Positions 1 to 8,275 of a stretch of 38,664 bases of DNA are shown here, piece after piece. Made by a program: the position numbers and the translations under genes. Within the stretch, counting starts at the first letter, position 1. Each line of letters starts with the position of its first letter. The stretch covers positions 1 through 38,664 of the forward strand of contig CAMDKM010000032.1 in assembly GCA_945900965.1 (NCBI GenBank). The letters run 5' to 3'. Source of the DNA: Bordetella parapertussis (GTDB taxonomy: Bacteria > Pseudomonadota > Gammaproteobacteria > Burkholderiales > JACQAP01). The notes under the pieces were generated by a model. That model was given only the letters and a program-made list of their open reading frames with translations, had not been told where the DNA came from and did no database searches.

Positions 1-1
1 C

Positions 2-2044
2 GTGTTCCCCGCACGCGCGGGGATGAACCGGCGAGGAAACGCTGGCGCTGCATTTGAGGCTGGTGTTCCCCGCACGCGCGGGGATGAACCGCCTCTGCAA
101 GTCGAATTGCACAGAACTGGGGCGTGTTCCCCGCACGCGCGGGGATGAACCGGGCCGGGCCATGGAGGTGCTACGGTCGATCAAGTGTTCCCCGCACGCG
201 CGGGGATGAACCGACGTTTGCCTTGGGCCTCCCAGATGCACCGACGTGTTCCCCGCACGCGCGGGGATGAACCGAATGTCGACCTTGGAAGGGCTCCATT
301 TGGACCGTGTTCCCCGCACGCGCGGGGATGAACCGCCGGATTACCTTTTGCTACGCCTAGCCCAGTAGTGTTCCCCGCACGCGCGGGGATGAACCGCGGT
401 GGTGGAAACCCCCGTGGCTCAATTGCCCGTGTTCCCCGCACGCGCGGGGATGAACCGCTGCCGGTGCAGGTGGCCGCGCTAACCAATATGTGTTCCCCGC
501 ACGCGCGGGGATGAACCGGATATGTGGATAAGGTGTCCTCCGGACATTACGTGTTCCCCGCACGCGCGGGGATGAACCGCGCGGCGATCAGTGATGGCGT
601 CATTGCGACGTGTGTTCCCCGCACGCGCGGGGATGAACCGCGGTTTCAGAGCCGCGACGGGATGAGGCAGGCGTGTTCCCCGCACGCGCGGGGATGAACC
701 GTGCTTTGAGTAATGTTTGCCGCAATCATTTGCGTGTTCCCCGCACGCGCGGGGATGAACCGATAGTCTTCCGATCAATGATCCCCCAGTTAACGTGTTC
801 CCCGCACGCGCGGGGATGAACCGGCGTTTTCGCGCCCAGTCGCGGCAACGAATAGGTGTTCCCCGCACGCGCGGGGATGAACCGCTTGATAGGCGTCTAT
901 GGCCGCAGAAAATCCAGTGTTCCCCGCACGCGCGGGGATGAACCGCGTCGATGAATCCTGGCTTTACTTCCAGAAGTGTGTTCCCCGCACGCGCGGGGAT
1001 GAACCGAATCGGACAATGACAGCGCCGAGGATACTGCCGTGTTCCCCGCACGCGCGGGGATGAACCGCAACGGCAGGCAAAGACTACGATGCAATTTCCG
1101 TGTTCCCCGCACGCGCGGGGATGAACCGTTTTCAGATTCAGAAACTACTCGAAAGAGACGGTGTTCCCCGCACGCGCGGGGATGAACCGCAGTTTCGTTA
1201 AACAACGTCGCAATCACTCCAGTGTTCCCCGCACGCGCGGGGATGAACCGTCAGGGCGATGGACTACGTGCTCGAAACTTTCGTGTTCCCCGCACGCGCG
1301 GGGATGAACCGCAACAAAAGAGTCAGGTCTCAAATGCCTGGACGTGTTCCCGCGCACGCGCGGGGATGAACCGTAGTCGGGTGAGTTCTCCCGCTTCATC
1401 GTCGAGTGTTCCCCGCACGCGCGGGGATGAACCGCATCATGATTTGATCTCCTGGACAATGGGGCGGTGTTCCCCGCACGCGCGGGGATGAACCGTCCGG
1501 GGGTTGGAGTTCGGCCGGGTTGCTATTGTGTTCCCCGCACGCGCGGGGATGAACCGTCGGCATATTTGCTTTTGAAAAACGGATTCGCGTGTTCCCCGCA
1601 CGCGCGGGGATGAACCGCCAGCGCCAGCGGCACGGAAACTTATGCCTCTGTGTTCCCCGCACGCGCGGGGATGAACCGATAGTGAGGACGGACTGGTGAG
1701 GGCAACCGATGTGTTCCCCGCACGCGCGGGGATGAACCGGCCAATGAGGCCATAACGCAGGAGCAAGCCGCGTGTTCCCCGCACGCGCGGGGATGAACCG
1801 ATGTTAAAGCCCGTCTTGCGCACCAAGTCATGGTGTTCCCCGCACGCGCGGGGATGAACCGATGTCGGCCGGCGAACTCAAGGCCCCGCTGCGGTGTTCC
1901 CCGCACGCGCGGGGATGAACCGATGGTTACTCGTTGCTCGCCCGCTGCATCGCCGTGTTCCCCGCACGCGCGGGGATGAACCGTGGACATGGCCGCTTGT
2001 GGCTGCATCTCAGGCGTGTTCCCCGCACGCGCGGGGATGAACCG
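2..2044 (+). CRISPR. Type I-E CRISPR array, 34 repeats, 33 spacers
   Basis: Direct repeats of 29 bases begin at 2, 63, 124 and then every 61 bases to 2016, with 32-base spacers. Each repeat starts GTGTTCCCC and ends GATGAACCG; the core TCCCCGC-ACGC-GCGGGGA folds into a 7-bp stem with a 4-base loop, and the last eight bases (ATGAACCG) match the position of the Cascade crRNA 5' handle. This is the E. coli-type I-E repeat class. Repeat orientation puts the leader and the newest spacers left of base 1, outside the window, and no cas gene is present here. One repeat (1344-1373) is 30 bases long. No two spacers looked identical by eye. The open frames that run through the array with recurring RVRGT, PARAG or RACGEH peptides are translations of the repeat, not genes. 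Confidence 0.98.
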
Positions 2045-2125
2045 CCTTAAGGCGTCCGGCGCCCAGCTTGACGTCCACTGCGACGGCGGGAAGAAACTCC
2101 AGCAAATCCGCTTATCCAGCGAAAT

Positions 2126-2154
2126 GTGTACCCCGCGCGTTCGGAAATGATCCG
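2126..2154 (+). repeat. Decayed terminal CRISPR repeat
   Basis: This 29-base stretch matches the array repeat at 22 of 29 positions (GTGTaCCCCGCgCG..., ending GATCCG), and its stem is broken by the substitutions. It starts 110 bases after the last intact repeat rather than the regular 61, so the 81 bases between them hold one normal-length spacer plus about 49 bases, as if a repeat-spacer piece was partly lost. A decayed repeat is expected at the leader-distal, oldest end, which agrees with the array orientation. Confidence 0.8.
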
Positions 2155-2186
2155 CTTGTCCGATTTGTCGCGAATTCATCAGGTAT

Positions 2187-2699
2187 TCAGTCGTCGTCCC
2201 TGCGCTGTACCGGCGCCACCTCGCCGGTCTCCACCTGTTCGCGCTGGATGACTTCCTTTGAGTTGATCTCCGCAACGCAATAAGAGTTGATCTCGCAGGT
2301 CAGCACGATAAATGCCTTCTCGCCGTCCCAAAAATACTGGAGAAATCTTTGCCGGGGCCGGACCGGATCGCCATGCATGCCGGTTAGTGTGGCAAGCATC
2401 GCCTTCTGGTTCGCGCCGCCATACGTTTGGATCACGCCGGAGCTGAAGCGGTCCTTGTAATAACGATAGGCGATTTTGACGGTATCGACGTGCCCGAATT
2501 TCAGCGTGCCGCCGATACGTTTGTAGTACTTGACCTCGCCTTCGTCGCGCAACAGGGTCATCTGGGCGCTGGCGACACCCTGGGGTTCATCCCACTGTAC
2601 GCCCTGAAAACCATCGGGCTCGTCCTTCATTTCCGCGCGGGCGCTTTCCAGCGAAAATGCCATTGCCAAGATTGCCAGCCACACGCAATTGTTTCGCAT
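2187..2699 (-). CDS. Exported protein of unknown function
   Basis: I do not recognise this 170-residue protein. The start at 2699 is chosen because an AGGGGG ribosome site lies about 8 bases upstream and because it opens directly into a signal peptide: MRNN, a hydrophobic run (VWLAILAMAFSL), then an ARA cleavage-like site. A start at 2732 would put eleven extra residues in front of the signal. The mature part begins with an acidic stretch (EMKDEPDGFQGVQW) and has about 145 residues with two cysteines near residue 140 (LTCEINSYC) that could form a disulfide in the periplasm. The C-terminus is charged (QRRDDD). No transmembrane segment follows the signal. It lies between the CRISPR trailer and htpG on the same strand as htpG, separated from it by a heptamer repeat region. 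Confidence 0.75.
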   Translation of the reverse strand: MRNNCVWLAILAMAFSLESARAEMKDEPDGFQGVQWDEPQGVASAQMTLLRDEGEVKYYKRIGGTLKFGHVDTVKIAYRYYKDRFSSGVIQTYGGANQKAMLATLTGMHGDPVRPRQRFLQYFWDGEKAFIVLTCEINSYCVAEINSKEVIQREQVETGEVAPVQRRDDD

Positions 2700-2780
2700 T
2701 TCGACACCCCCTGCGCTCCGTTCAGTGCTCATCCTAACTGATTGCGCTGTGTAAGCTGCGTAATGATGTCTTGCAATTTG

Positions 2781-2888
2781 AGGATCGGGGATCGAAGTTC
2801 AGGATTGAGGATTGAGGATTGGGGATCGGGGATCGGGGATCGGGGATCGGGGATTGGGGATTGGGGATTGGGGATTGGGGATTGGGGT
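2781..2888. repeat. Tandem heptamer array, unit GGGGATT/GGGGATC
   Basis: About fifteen 7-base units, first GAGGATT-like, then GGGGATC four times, then GGGGATT five times, run without a break in period. On the minus strand, which is the transcribed strand here, they read AATCCCC and lie upstream of the 2699 start. With the following block (2892-2969) they fill the 283-base gap between htpG and the 2187-2699 gene. The unit is nearly the same as the CCCCA(A/G)T heptamer of cyanobacterial STRR repeats. Confidence 0.9.
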
Positions 2889-2891
2889 TAG

Positions 2892-2982
2892 ACCCTTCAC
2901 TCATTCACTCATTCACGCCTTTTCCCTTCACCCTTCACCCTTCACGCCTTCACCCTTCACGCCTTCACTAATTTTCACACCC
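2892..2982. repeat. Tandem heptamer array, unit CCCTTCA/CATTCAC, abutting htpG stop
   Basis: Plus-strand units CCCTTCA, CACTCAT and CGCCTTC repeat with a 7-base period up to 2969. On the transcribed minus strand they read TGAAGGG and GTGAATG and begin about a dozen bases after the htpG TGA stop (2983-2985). This is the purine arm of the gap; the pyrimidine arm is the GGGGATT block at 2781-2888. Unlike the other gaps, the two arms are only weakly complementary here. Confidence 0.85.
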
Positions 2983-4893
2983 TCACGAACGGCCGGAAAC
3001 CGCCAGTATCAGATCGTTCAGCCGCCTGACGAACCCGGCTGGATCTTCCAGCGTGCCGCCTTCGGCGAGCAGTGCCTGGTCGAACAGGATATGACTCCAG
3101 TCTCCGAAGCGCGCATCGTCGGCTTCATACTTCAGGCGTTGCACCAACGGGTGTTGCGGATTGATTTCCAGAATCGGTTTTGAAGTCGGGACGTTCTGGC
3201 CGGCCGCCTTGAGCATGCGCTCGAGGTTGCCACTCATGCCGTGCGCTTCGGAAACCAGACAGGCAGGCGAGGAGGTCAGACGGAAAGTCACGCGGGTTTC
3301 CTTGACCTTGTCGCCCAGGGCCTTGCTGATTTTTTCGGTCAGGTCCTTGTGTTCGCCGGCGCCTTTTTCCTGTTCCTTCTTCTCTTCGTCGGTGAGTTTG
3401 CCCAGATCGAGATCGCCTTTGGCCACCGAGACCAACGACTTGGACTCGAATTCGTGGATGTGCGAAATCATCCATTCGTCGACGCGGTCGGACAGCAGCA
3501 GCACCTCGATGCCTTTTTTGCGGAATATTTCCAGGTGCGGGCTGTTTTTCGCGGCCGCGTAGCTGTCGGCCGTGATGTAATAAATCTTGTCCTGCCCGTC
3601 CTTCATGCGTGAGACGTGCTCGGCCAGCGATACGGATTGCGCATCGGAGTCGGCGTGGGTGGAGGCGAACCGCAGCAACTTGGCGATGCGCTCCCGATTG
3701 GCGAAGTCCTCGCCCGTGCCTTCCTTGAACGCCCGGCCGAACTCCTTCCAGAACGTCGTATATTTTTCTTTCTGGTTTTCCGCCAGGTCTTCCAGCAGGC
3801 CGAGCACCTTGTTGACACAACCCTTGCGAATGGTTTCGACGTCTTTCGATTGCTGGAGAATTTCCCGCGAGACGTTGAGCGGAAGATCGCTGGAATCCAC
3901 CACCCCGCGCACAAAACGCAGATATGCCGGCATCAATTGTTCGGCGTCGTCCATGATGAACACGCGGCGCACATAGAGCTTGATGCCGTGGCGGTGCTCG
4001 CGGTCCCACAGGTCGAAGGGCGCGCGCGCCGGCAGATACAACAGTTGGGTGTATTCCTGCCGGCCCTCGACCCTGGCGTGAATCCAGGCAAGCGGCGGTT
4101 CGAAATCGTGTCCCACATGTTTATAGAACTCGTGGTATTGCTCGTCGCTGATATCCGACTTTGGCCGCGCCCAGAGGGCGGAGGCCTGGTTGACTTTTTC
4201 TTCCTCGTCCTTGACGACATTTTCGTTCTTGTCCTTGTCCCACTCCTCTTTTTTCATCAGGATGGGCAGCATGATGTGATCGGAGTATTTGCGGAGGATG
4301 CTACGCAACCGGTAGCCTTCCAGCAGGTCGGCCTCGCCCTCGCGCAGATGCAGAATGACGTCGGTGCCGCGGTTGGCCTTGGCGGCGGTTTCGATCTGAT
4401 AGTCGCCTTCGCCGGCGGACTCCCAGCGCACCCCCTGATCGGCCGGCAATCCCGCCCGGCGGGTGAGCAGGGTCACCTTGTCGGCGACGATAAATGAAGA
4501 ATAGAAACCCACACCGAACTGGCCGATCAGATTGGCGTCCTTGGCCTGATCCCCGGTCAGATTCTTGAAAAACTCCCGGGTGCCGGATTTGGCAATGGTG
4601 CCGATGTTGTCGATGACTTCCTGGCGCGACATGCCGATGCCATTGTCCGATAGGGTGAGCGTGCGGGCAGCTTTGTCGAAGGCCACATGGATACCAAGCT
4701 CGGGATCGTTTTCGAACAACCCCGAATTGCTCAGGGCCTCGAAACGCAGCTTGTCGCAGGCATCCGAGGCATTGGAGATAAGCTCTCTGAGAAAAATCTC
4801 CTTGTTCCCGTACAGGGAGTGGATCATCAACTGCAGGAGTTGCTTGACCTCGGTCTGGAATCCGAGGGTTTGTTTTTCGGCGGTTTCACTCAT
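2983..4893 (-). CDS. htpG: Chaperone protein HtpG (bacterial Hsp90)
   Basis: HtpG is the ATP-driven cytosolic dimeric chaperone of the Hsp90 family. The 636 residues match the usual 620-640. The N-terminal GHKL ATP site is intact: E37 and N41 in [11 protein letters not shown]83 and G85 in SDNGIGM, the KSGT loop near 103, and GQFGVGFYS at 124-132 forming the ATP lid hinge. The middle domain carries the [10 protein letters not shown] segment with the ATP-contacting arginine, and the C-terminal dimerisation domain is complete. The start at 4893 agrees with the family N-terminus ([16 protein letters not shown]). A sigma32-type promoter lies just upstream, so heat induction is likely. It is transcribed away from the sugar dehydrogenase gene at 5024. 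Confidence 0.97.
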   Translation of the reverse strand: MSETAEKQTLGFQTEVKQLLQLMIHSLYGNKEIFLRELISNASDACDKLRFEALSNSGLFENDPELGIHVAFDKAARTLTLSDNGIGMSRQEVIDNIGTIAKSGTREFFKNLTGDQAKDANLIGQFGVGFYSSFIVADKVTLLTRRAGLPADQGVRWESAGEGDYQIETAAKANRGTDVILHLREGEADLLEGYRLRSILRKYSDHIMLPILMKKEEWDKDKNENVVKDEEEKVNQASALWARPKSDISDEQYHEFYKHVGHDFEPPLAWIHARVEGRQEYTQLLYLPARAPFDLWDREHRHGIKLYVRRVFIMDDAEQLMPAYLRFVRGVVDSSDLPLNVSREILQQSKDVETIRKGCVNKVLGLLEDLAENQKEKYTTFWKEFGRAFKEGTGEDFANRERIAKLLRFASTHADSDAQSVSLAEHVSRMKDGQDKIYYITADSYAAAKNSPHLEIFRKKGIEVLLLSDRVDEWMISHIHEFESKSLVSVAKGDLDLGKLTDEEKKEQEKGAGEHKDLTEKISKALGDKVKETRVTFRLTSSPACLVSEAHGMSGNLERMLKAAGQNVPTSKPILEINPQHPLVQRLKYEADDARFGDWSHILFDQALLAEGGTLEDPAGFVRRLNDLILAVSGRS

Positions 4894-4930
4894 GATGGTT
4901 GGCTTCCCGTGTTTTTGTGACGACGTTGCT

Positions 4931-4958
4931 AACTGAGGGCGATATGCCCGGTTTCAAG
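4931..4958 (-). promoter_or_regulatory. Sigma32 (heat-shock) promoter of htpG
   Basis: On the minus strand a perfect CTTGAAA (4952-4958) is followed after 13 bases by CCTCAGTT (4931-4938), close to the CCCCATNT -10 element of RpoH promoters. The predicted start of transcription would leave a leader of about 30 bases before the htpG ATG. Both elements and the spacing fit the E. coli sigma32 consensus, and htpG is a classic RpoH target. Confidence 0.75.
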
Positions 4959-5023
4959 AGCCTTACTGCAAGTGCGCGGGCGAGTGGGTAGTATCTTGTC
5001 TGCCTATTCCCGGGAGGAAAATC

Positions 5024-6133
5024 ATGTCTCGCATCGTCTGCTTTGTCTTTTTCGCCGGCCTGACCTGCCTAAGGGCAATCTCCGTCTCAGCCGCCCTGCC
5101 GGTCGAACGCATCCAACTGCCGCCGGGATTCCGCATTGAGGTGTTCGCGGAGGGCCTGGAGGACGCACGCTCCCTGGCGCTGGGCAAACAGGGAACCGTG
5201 TTTGTGGGCACCCGCTCCGAGGGATCGGTATACGCCCTGGTCGATGCCGACCGGGATGGAAAAGCGGAGAAAACCTTCACCCTGGCCAGGGGGTTGAACG
5301 CGCCCAATGGTGTGGCGTTTCGCAATGGATCCCTGTACGTAGCGGAAATCGGCCGCATCCTGCGCCTGGACGACATCGAAAACCGTCTGGCGGAGCCGCC
5401 CCGACCGGTGGTGGTCACGGACCGCTTTCCCAAAGACGGCCACCATGGCTGGAAATTCATCGCCTTCGGGCCGGACGACAAGTTGTATGTGCCGGTCGGG
5501 GCGCCTTGCAACGTATGCGAAACCGACCCGGAGCGTTATGGATTGATTTCCCGCCTCAACCCTGATGGCAGTGGCTACGAAGTCTTCGCCCGGGGAGTGC
5601 GCAATTCCGTGGGCTTCGACTGGCACCCGCAAACCGGGGCATTGTGGTTCAACGACCATGGACGCGACATGCTGGGAGACGATCTGCCGTCCTGCGAACT
5701 GAACCACGCGCCCAAAGCCGGCATGCACTTCGGCTTCCCTTATTGCCATCAGGGCGATACATCCGACCCGCAATTCGGCTCGAAGCGTTCATGCGGCGAA
5801 TTTACCGCGCCGGCCTTGAACCAGGGCGGGCATGTAGCCCCCGACGGTTTGCGCTTCTACACCGGAAGGATGTTCCCCGCCGAGTACCGGAACCGTCTGT
5901 TCATCGCGCAGCACGGCTCCTGGAATCGCAGCAAGAAAAGCGGTTACCGGATCCTGATGGTAACGCTCAAGGAAAACAAGACCGTGGAAAAGGCCGAGGT
6001 CTTCGCGTCCGGGTGGATGGAGAACGAACGCGTCTGGGGCCGGCCGGTCGATCTGCTGGTGATGCCTGACGGCGCGCTGCTGGTATCCGACGACCAGGCG
6101 GGGGCAGTGTATCGGATCAGCTATACCCGGTGA
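5024..6133 (+). CDS. Exported PQQ-type sugar (sorbosone) dehydrogenase family protein
   Basis: This 369-residue protein belongs to the soluble glucose/sorbosone dehydrogenase beta-propeller family, periplasmic quinoprotein enzymes that oxidise sugars or aldoses with PQQ; the actual substrate cannot be told. A strong GGGAGG site (5012-5017) fixes the ATG. Residues 1-24 form a signal peptide (hydrophobic VCFVFFAGL, then ISVSA). Family marks include LPPGFRIEVFAEGL (about 33-46), LNAPNGVAF, DGHHGWKFIAFGPD with the HH pair near 140, GVRNSVGFDWHPQTG, WFNDHGRD, and a late HVAPDGLRFYTG and AQHGSWNR. Five cysteines (CNVC near 163, then three around 220-250) may form disulfides. No CXXCH heme site is present. 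It is a single plus-strand gene between htpG and nudF; no PQQ synthesis genes are in view, so cofactor supply is unknown. Confidence 0.85.
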   Translation: MSRIVCFVFFAGLTCLRAISVSAALPVERIQLPPGFRIEVFAEGLEDARSLALGKQGTVFVGTRSEGSVYALVDADRDGKAEKTFTLARGLNAPNGVAFRNGSLYVAEIGRILRLDDIENRLAEPPRPVVVTDRFPKDGHHGWKFIAFGPDDKLYVPVGAPCNVCETDPERYGLISRLNPDGSGYEVFARGVRNSVGFDWHPQTGALWFNDHGRDMLGDDLPSCELNHAPKAGMHFGFPYCHQGDTSDPQFGSKRSCGEFTAPALNQGGHVAPDGLRFYTGRMFPAEYRNRLFIAQHGSWNRSKKSGYRILMVTLKENKTVEKAEVFASGWMENERVWGRPVDLLVMPDGALLVSDDQAGAVYRISYTR

Positions 6134-6144
6134 CGGGTGACGGG
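6129..6144. repeat. Short heptamer run (GGTGACG x2) over a stop codon
   Basis: Two and a fraction GGTGACG units begin inside the last codon of the sugar dehydrogenase gene; its TGA stop (6131-6133) is the TGA of the first unit. No complementary arm is present in the short convergent gap before nudF (6134-6161). This is the smallest member of the heptamer family in the window. Confidence 0.55.
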
Positions 6145-6161
6145 CAAACGGAGTCCGGGCG

Positions 6162-6710
6162 TTACCAGTGCTCGTTCTGGAGTTTCTCGGCCCAGAACAA
6201 GCCGATGATTGTTTTGGTGTCGGTGATGCGGCCCTGTTTTATCCAATCCAGGCACTCGGCCAATGGCATGCGCAGGGTTTCCAGGAACTCGCCGTCGTCG
6301 AGTTGCGCGCCCTTGAATTCGAGTTGACGTGCCAGGAAAAAATCGATCTGTTCGTTCGAATAACCGATGCAGGGATGCAATATTCCCAGCTCACGCCATT
6401 GCGCCGCCACGTATCCTGTCTCTTCCAGAAGTTCGCGTTTGGCGGTTGCCAGCGCAGCCTCGCCCGCTTCGAGCTTGCCCGCCGGCAGCTCGTAAAAATG
6501 GCGGCCGACCGGGTAGCGATACTGGCGCTCCAGCAATACGCTGCCGTCGTCGAACAGGGGAAGAATGATCGCGGCCCCCGGATGCAGGACATATTCGCGC
6601 AAGGCCGTACTGCCATCGGGCATGCCCACTTCGTCTTCATTCACCCGCAGCAAATTGCCACGAAACGCAGTGCGCGAACTGATCTTCTTTTCGGTGAAAT
6701 CCGCGCTCAT
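6162..6710 (-). CDS. nudF: ADP-ribose pyrophosphatase (Nudix hydrolase)
   Basis: This 182-residue Nudix hydrolase most likely splits ADP-ribose into AMP and ribose 5-phosphate in the cytosol. The Nudix box GX5EX7REUXEEXGU is perfect at 78-100 (GKLEAGE...RELLEETG), preceded by the ELPAG strand seen in the ADP-ribose pyrophosphatase group, and the protein has the N-terminal dimerisation strand part (SSRTAFRGNLLRVNEDEV). The start at 6710 is taken because the frame upstream reads into nuoN-antisense residues rich in cysteine that do not belong to the family. Its ATG lies 10 bases after the nuoN stop, so it is probably the last gene of the nuo transcript; turnover of NAD-derived ADP-ribose would fit beside an NADH dehydrogenase. 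Substrate is inferred from family, other nucleotide sugars are possible. Confidence 0.88.
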   Translation of the reverse strand: MSADFTEKKISSRTAFRGNLLRVNEDEVGMPDGSTALREYVLHPGAAIILPLFDDGSVLLERQYRYPVGRHFYELPAGKLEAGEAALATAKRELLEETGYVAAQWRELGILHPCIGYSNEQIDFFLARQLEFKGAQLDDGEFLETLRMPLAECLDWIKQGRITDTKTIIGLFWAEKLQNEHW

Positions 6711-6720
6711 CGCCGGGCAA

Positions 6721-8172
6721 TCACAGCGACAACCGGATCGCCCGTTCGCACACGGAAAGCAATACGCTTGGCGCCAGCCCCAGGACAAGCACCGCGAGGC
6801 CATTGGCCGATATCAGCACCCGCATGTCGGCACGGGGCATCAGCGGCGTCGTATCCACGGGCGCATCGAAGTACATCACCTTGACGATCCGCAGATAATA
6901 AAACGCGCCGATCAGGGAAGCGAGCACCGCCAGCACCGCCAGCCAGAGAAAGCCCGCCGACACCACTGCCTGCAGCACAAACAGCTTCGCCCAGAAACCC
7001 ATGGTCGGCGGAATGCCGGCCATGGAAAACATCAGCAACGCCATCACACACGCGTACCAAGGGCTGCGCTGGTTCAACCCGCGGAAGTCGTCGATGGAAT
7101 CGGCCTCGAAGCCTTCGCGCGACAACAACAGGATCATGCCGAAGCTGCCCAGGCCCATCAGCACATAAATCATCGAATAAAACATCGCCGCACCGAAACC
7201 TTCCACGCTGCCGCTCAAAATTCCCAGCAGCAGGAATCCCATGTGCGAAATGGTCGAGTAGGCCAGCATGCGCTTGATATTGGTCTGCGCGATGGCCGTG
7301 ATGTTGCCGATGAGAAGCGAGGCCGCCGCCAGAATCACCAGCATCTGCTGCCATTCGAGCAACAACTGCTGCGCGCCCAGGGCACCGACCAGCAGGCGCA
7401 TGATGAAGGCATAGGCCGCCAGCTTGGGCGCGGTGCCGATCAGCAAGGTCACTGCGGTGGGCGCGCCGTGATAAACGTCCGGCACCCACATGTGAAACGG
7501 CACGGCGCCGAGTTTGAACCCGATGCCGGCCACTACAAACACCAGCCCGAACACCAATATCGTCGGGATACCCGCGCCATCGAATACGCGCTCCGCCACC
7601 TCGGTGACTTCCAGCGAACCGGTGGCGCCATAGATCATCGACATGCCGTAGAGCAACAAGCCCGAGGCCAGCGCGCCCAGCACGAAATACTTCATGGCGG
7701 CCTCGGTGCTGGCCGCCGAATCGCGGGCCAGCGCAACCATGGCGTAGAGGGAAAGCGAGAGCAATTCCAGGCCCAGATACAGCACCAGAAAATGATTGGC
7801 CGAAATCATGACCATCATCCCCAGCGTGGCAAACAGGCTGAGCGTAAAGAACTCCCCGCGGAACATGCCGCGCAGCGAAACATAGCTGCGCGAATAAGCC
7901 AGCATCACCATCATGGCGAGGCAAACCGCGATCTTCAATGCCACCGCCATCGGATCGCTGACGTACATCGCGTTGAAGGTATAAATCACTTCTTCCCCGC
8001 CCAGCACCCCGATCAGCGCAGCGGTCGCCAGCAGTGTGAACTGAGTCAGGTAATAGCTGATGGGCCGCAAACGCTCCGGCAGGAACAGGTCGAGAATCAG
8101 GATAAAGCAGACCATGGCCAGCACGAATATTTCCGGCAGGGCAGGCAAAAAATTGGGCAGTTCGTGATTCAT
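6721..8172 (-). CDS. nuoN: NADH-quinone oxidoreductase subunit N
   Basis: NuoN is one of the three antiporter-like proton-pumping subunits in the membrane arm of complex I. The 483 residues match E. coli (485), and the sequence is a chain of about fourteen hydrophobic helices. Family marks include [16 protein letters not shown] with the key glutamate near residue 130, [32 protein letters not shown] with the central lysine near 215, and [14 protein letters not shown]. The start at 8172 is an ATG 8 bases downstream of the pyrimidine arm of a heptamer element, and no clear Shine-Dalgarno sequence is seen between them, so translation may depend on the structure or on coupling. It ends the nuo gene series, followed by nudF. 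Confidence 0.97.
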   Translation of the reverse strand: MNHELPNFLPALPEIFVLAMVCFILILDLFLPERLRPISYYLTQFTLLATAALIGVLGGEEVIYTFNAMYVSDPMAVALKIAVCLAMMVMLAYSRSYVSLRGMFRGEFFTLSLFATLGMMVMISANHFLVLYLGLELLSLSLYAMVALARDSAASTEAAMKYFVLGALASGLLLYGMSMIYGATGSLEVTEVAERVFDGAGIPTILVFGLVFVVAGIGFKLGAVPFHMWVPDVYHGAPTAVTLLIGTAPKLAAYAFIMRLLVGALGAQQLLLEWQQMLVILAAASLLIGNITAIAQTNIKRMLAYSTISHMGFLLLGILSGSVEGFGAAMFYSMIYVLMGLGSFGMILLLSREGFEADSIDDFRGLNQRSPWYACVMALLMFSMAGIPPTMGFWAKLFVLQAVVSAGFLWLAVLAVLASLIGAFYYLRIVKVMYFDAPVDTTPLMPRADMRVLISANGLAVLVLGLAPSVLLSVCERAIRLSL

Positions 8173-8180
8173 GATGGTCA

Positions 8181-8273
8181 GGGGCGAGGGGCGAGGGACG
8201 AGGGACGAGAGGGTTCCGAGCCAGCGCGATTTCGAACTTGCCTCGCCCCTCTCCCCTCGTCCCTCGCCCCTCT
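8181..8273. repeat. Heptamer inverted repeat between nuoM and nuoN
   Basis: Left arm 8181-8213 repeats GGGGCGA and GGGACGA; right arm 8241-8273 repeats CCTCGCC and CCTCGTC and is its reverse complement over most of its length. In the minus-strand transcript the G-rich arm begins 5 bases after the nuoM TGA and the C-rich arm ends 8 bases before the nuoN ATG, with a 27-base unique loop. The whole 103-base gap is essentially this element. Confidence 0.92.
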
Positions 8274-8275
8274 GT

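Noticed and set aside
1-2044. Spacers targeting genes in this window
   Set aside because: No spacer was seen by eye to match the other 36 kb, but this was not an exhaustive comparison.
181-2275. Several open frames of 68-211 residues across the CRISPR array
   Set aside because: They repeat the same peptide words (PARAGNT, RACGEH, RVRGT) every 61 bases; they are translations of the repeats.
2812-3183. Open frame beginning in the GGGGATT array
   Set aside because: The first forty residues are translated heptamers and the rest is antisense to htpG.
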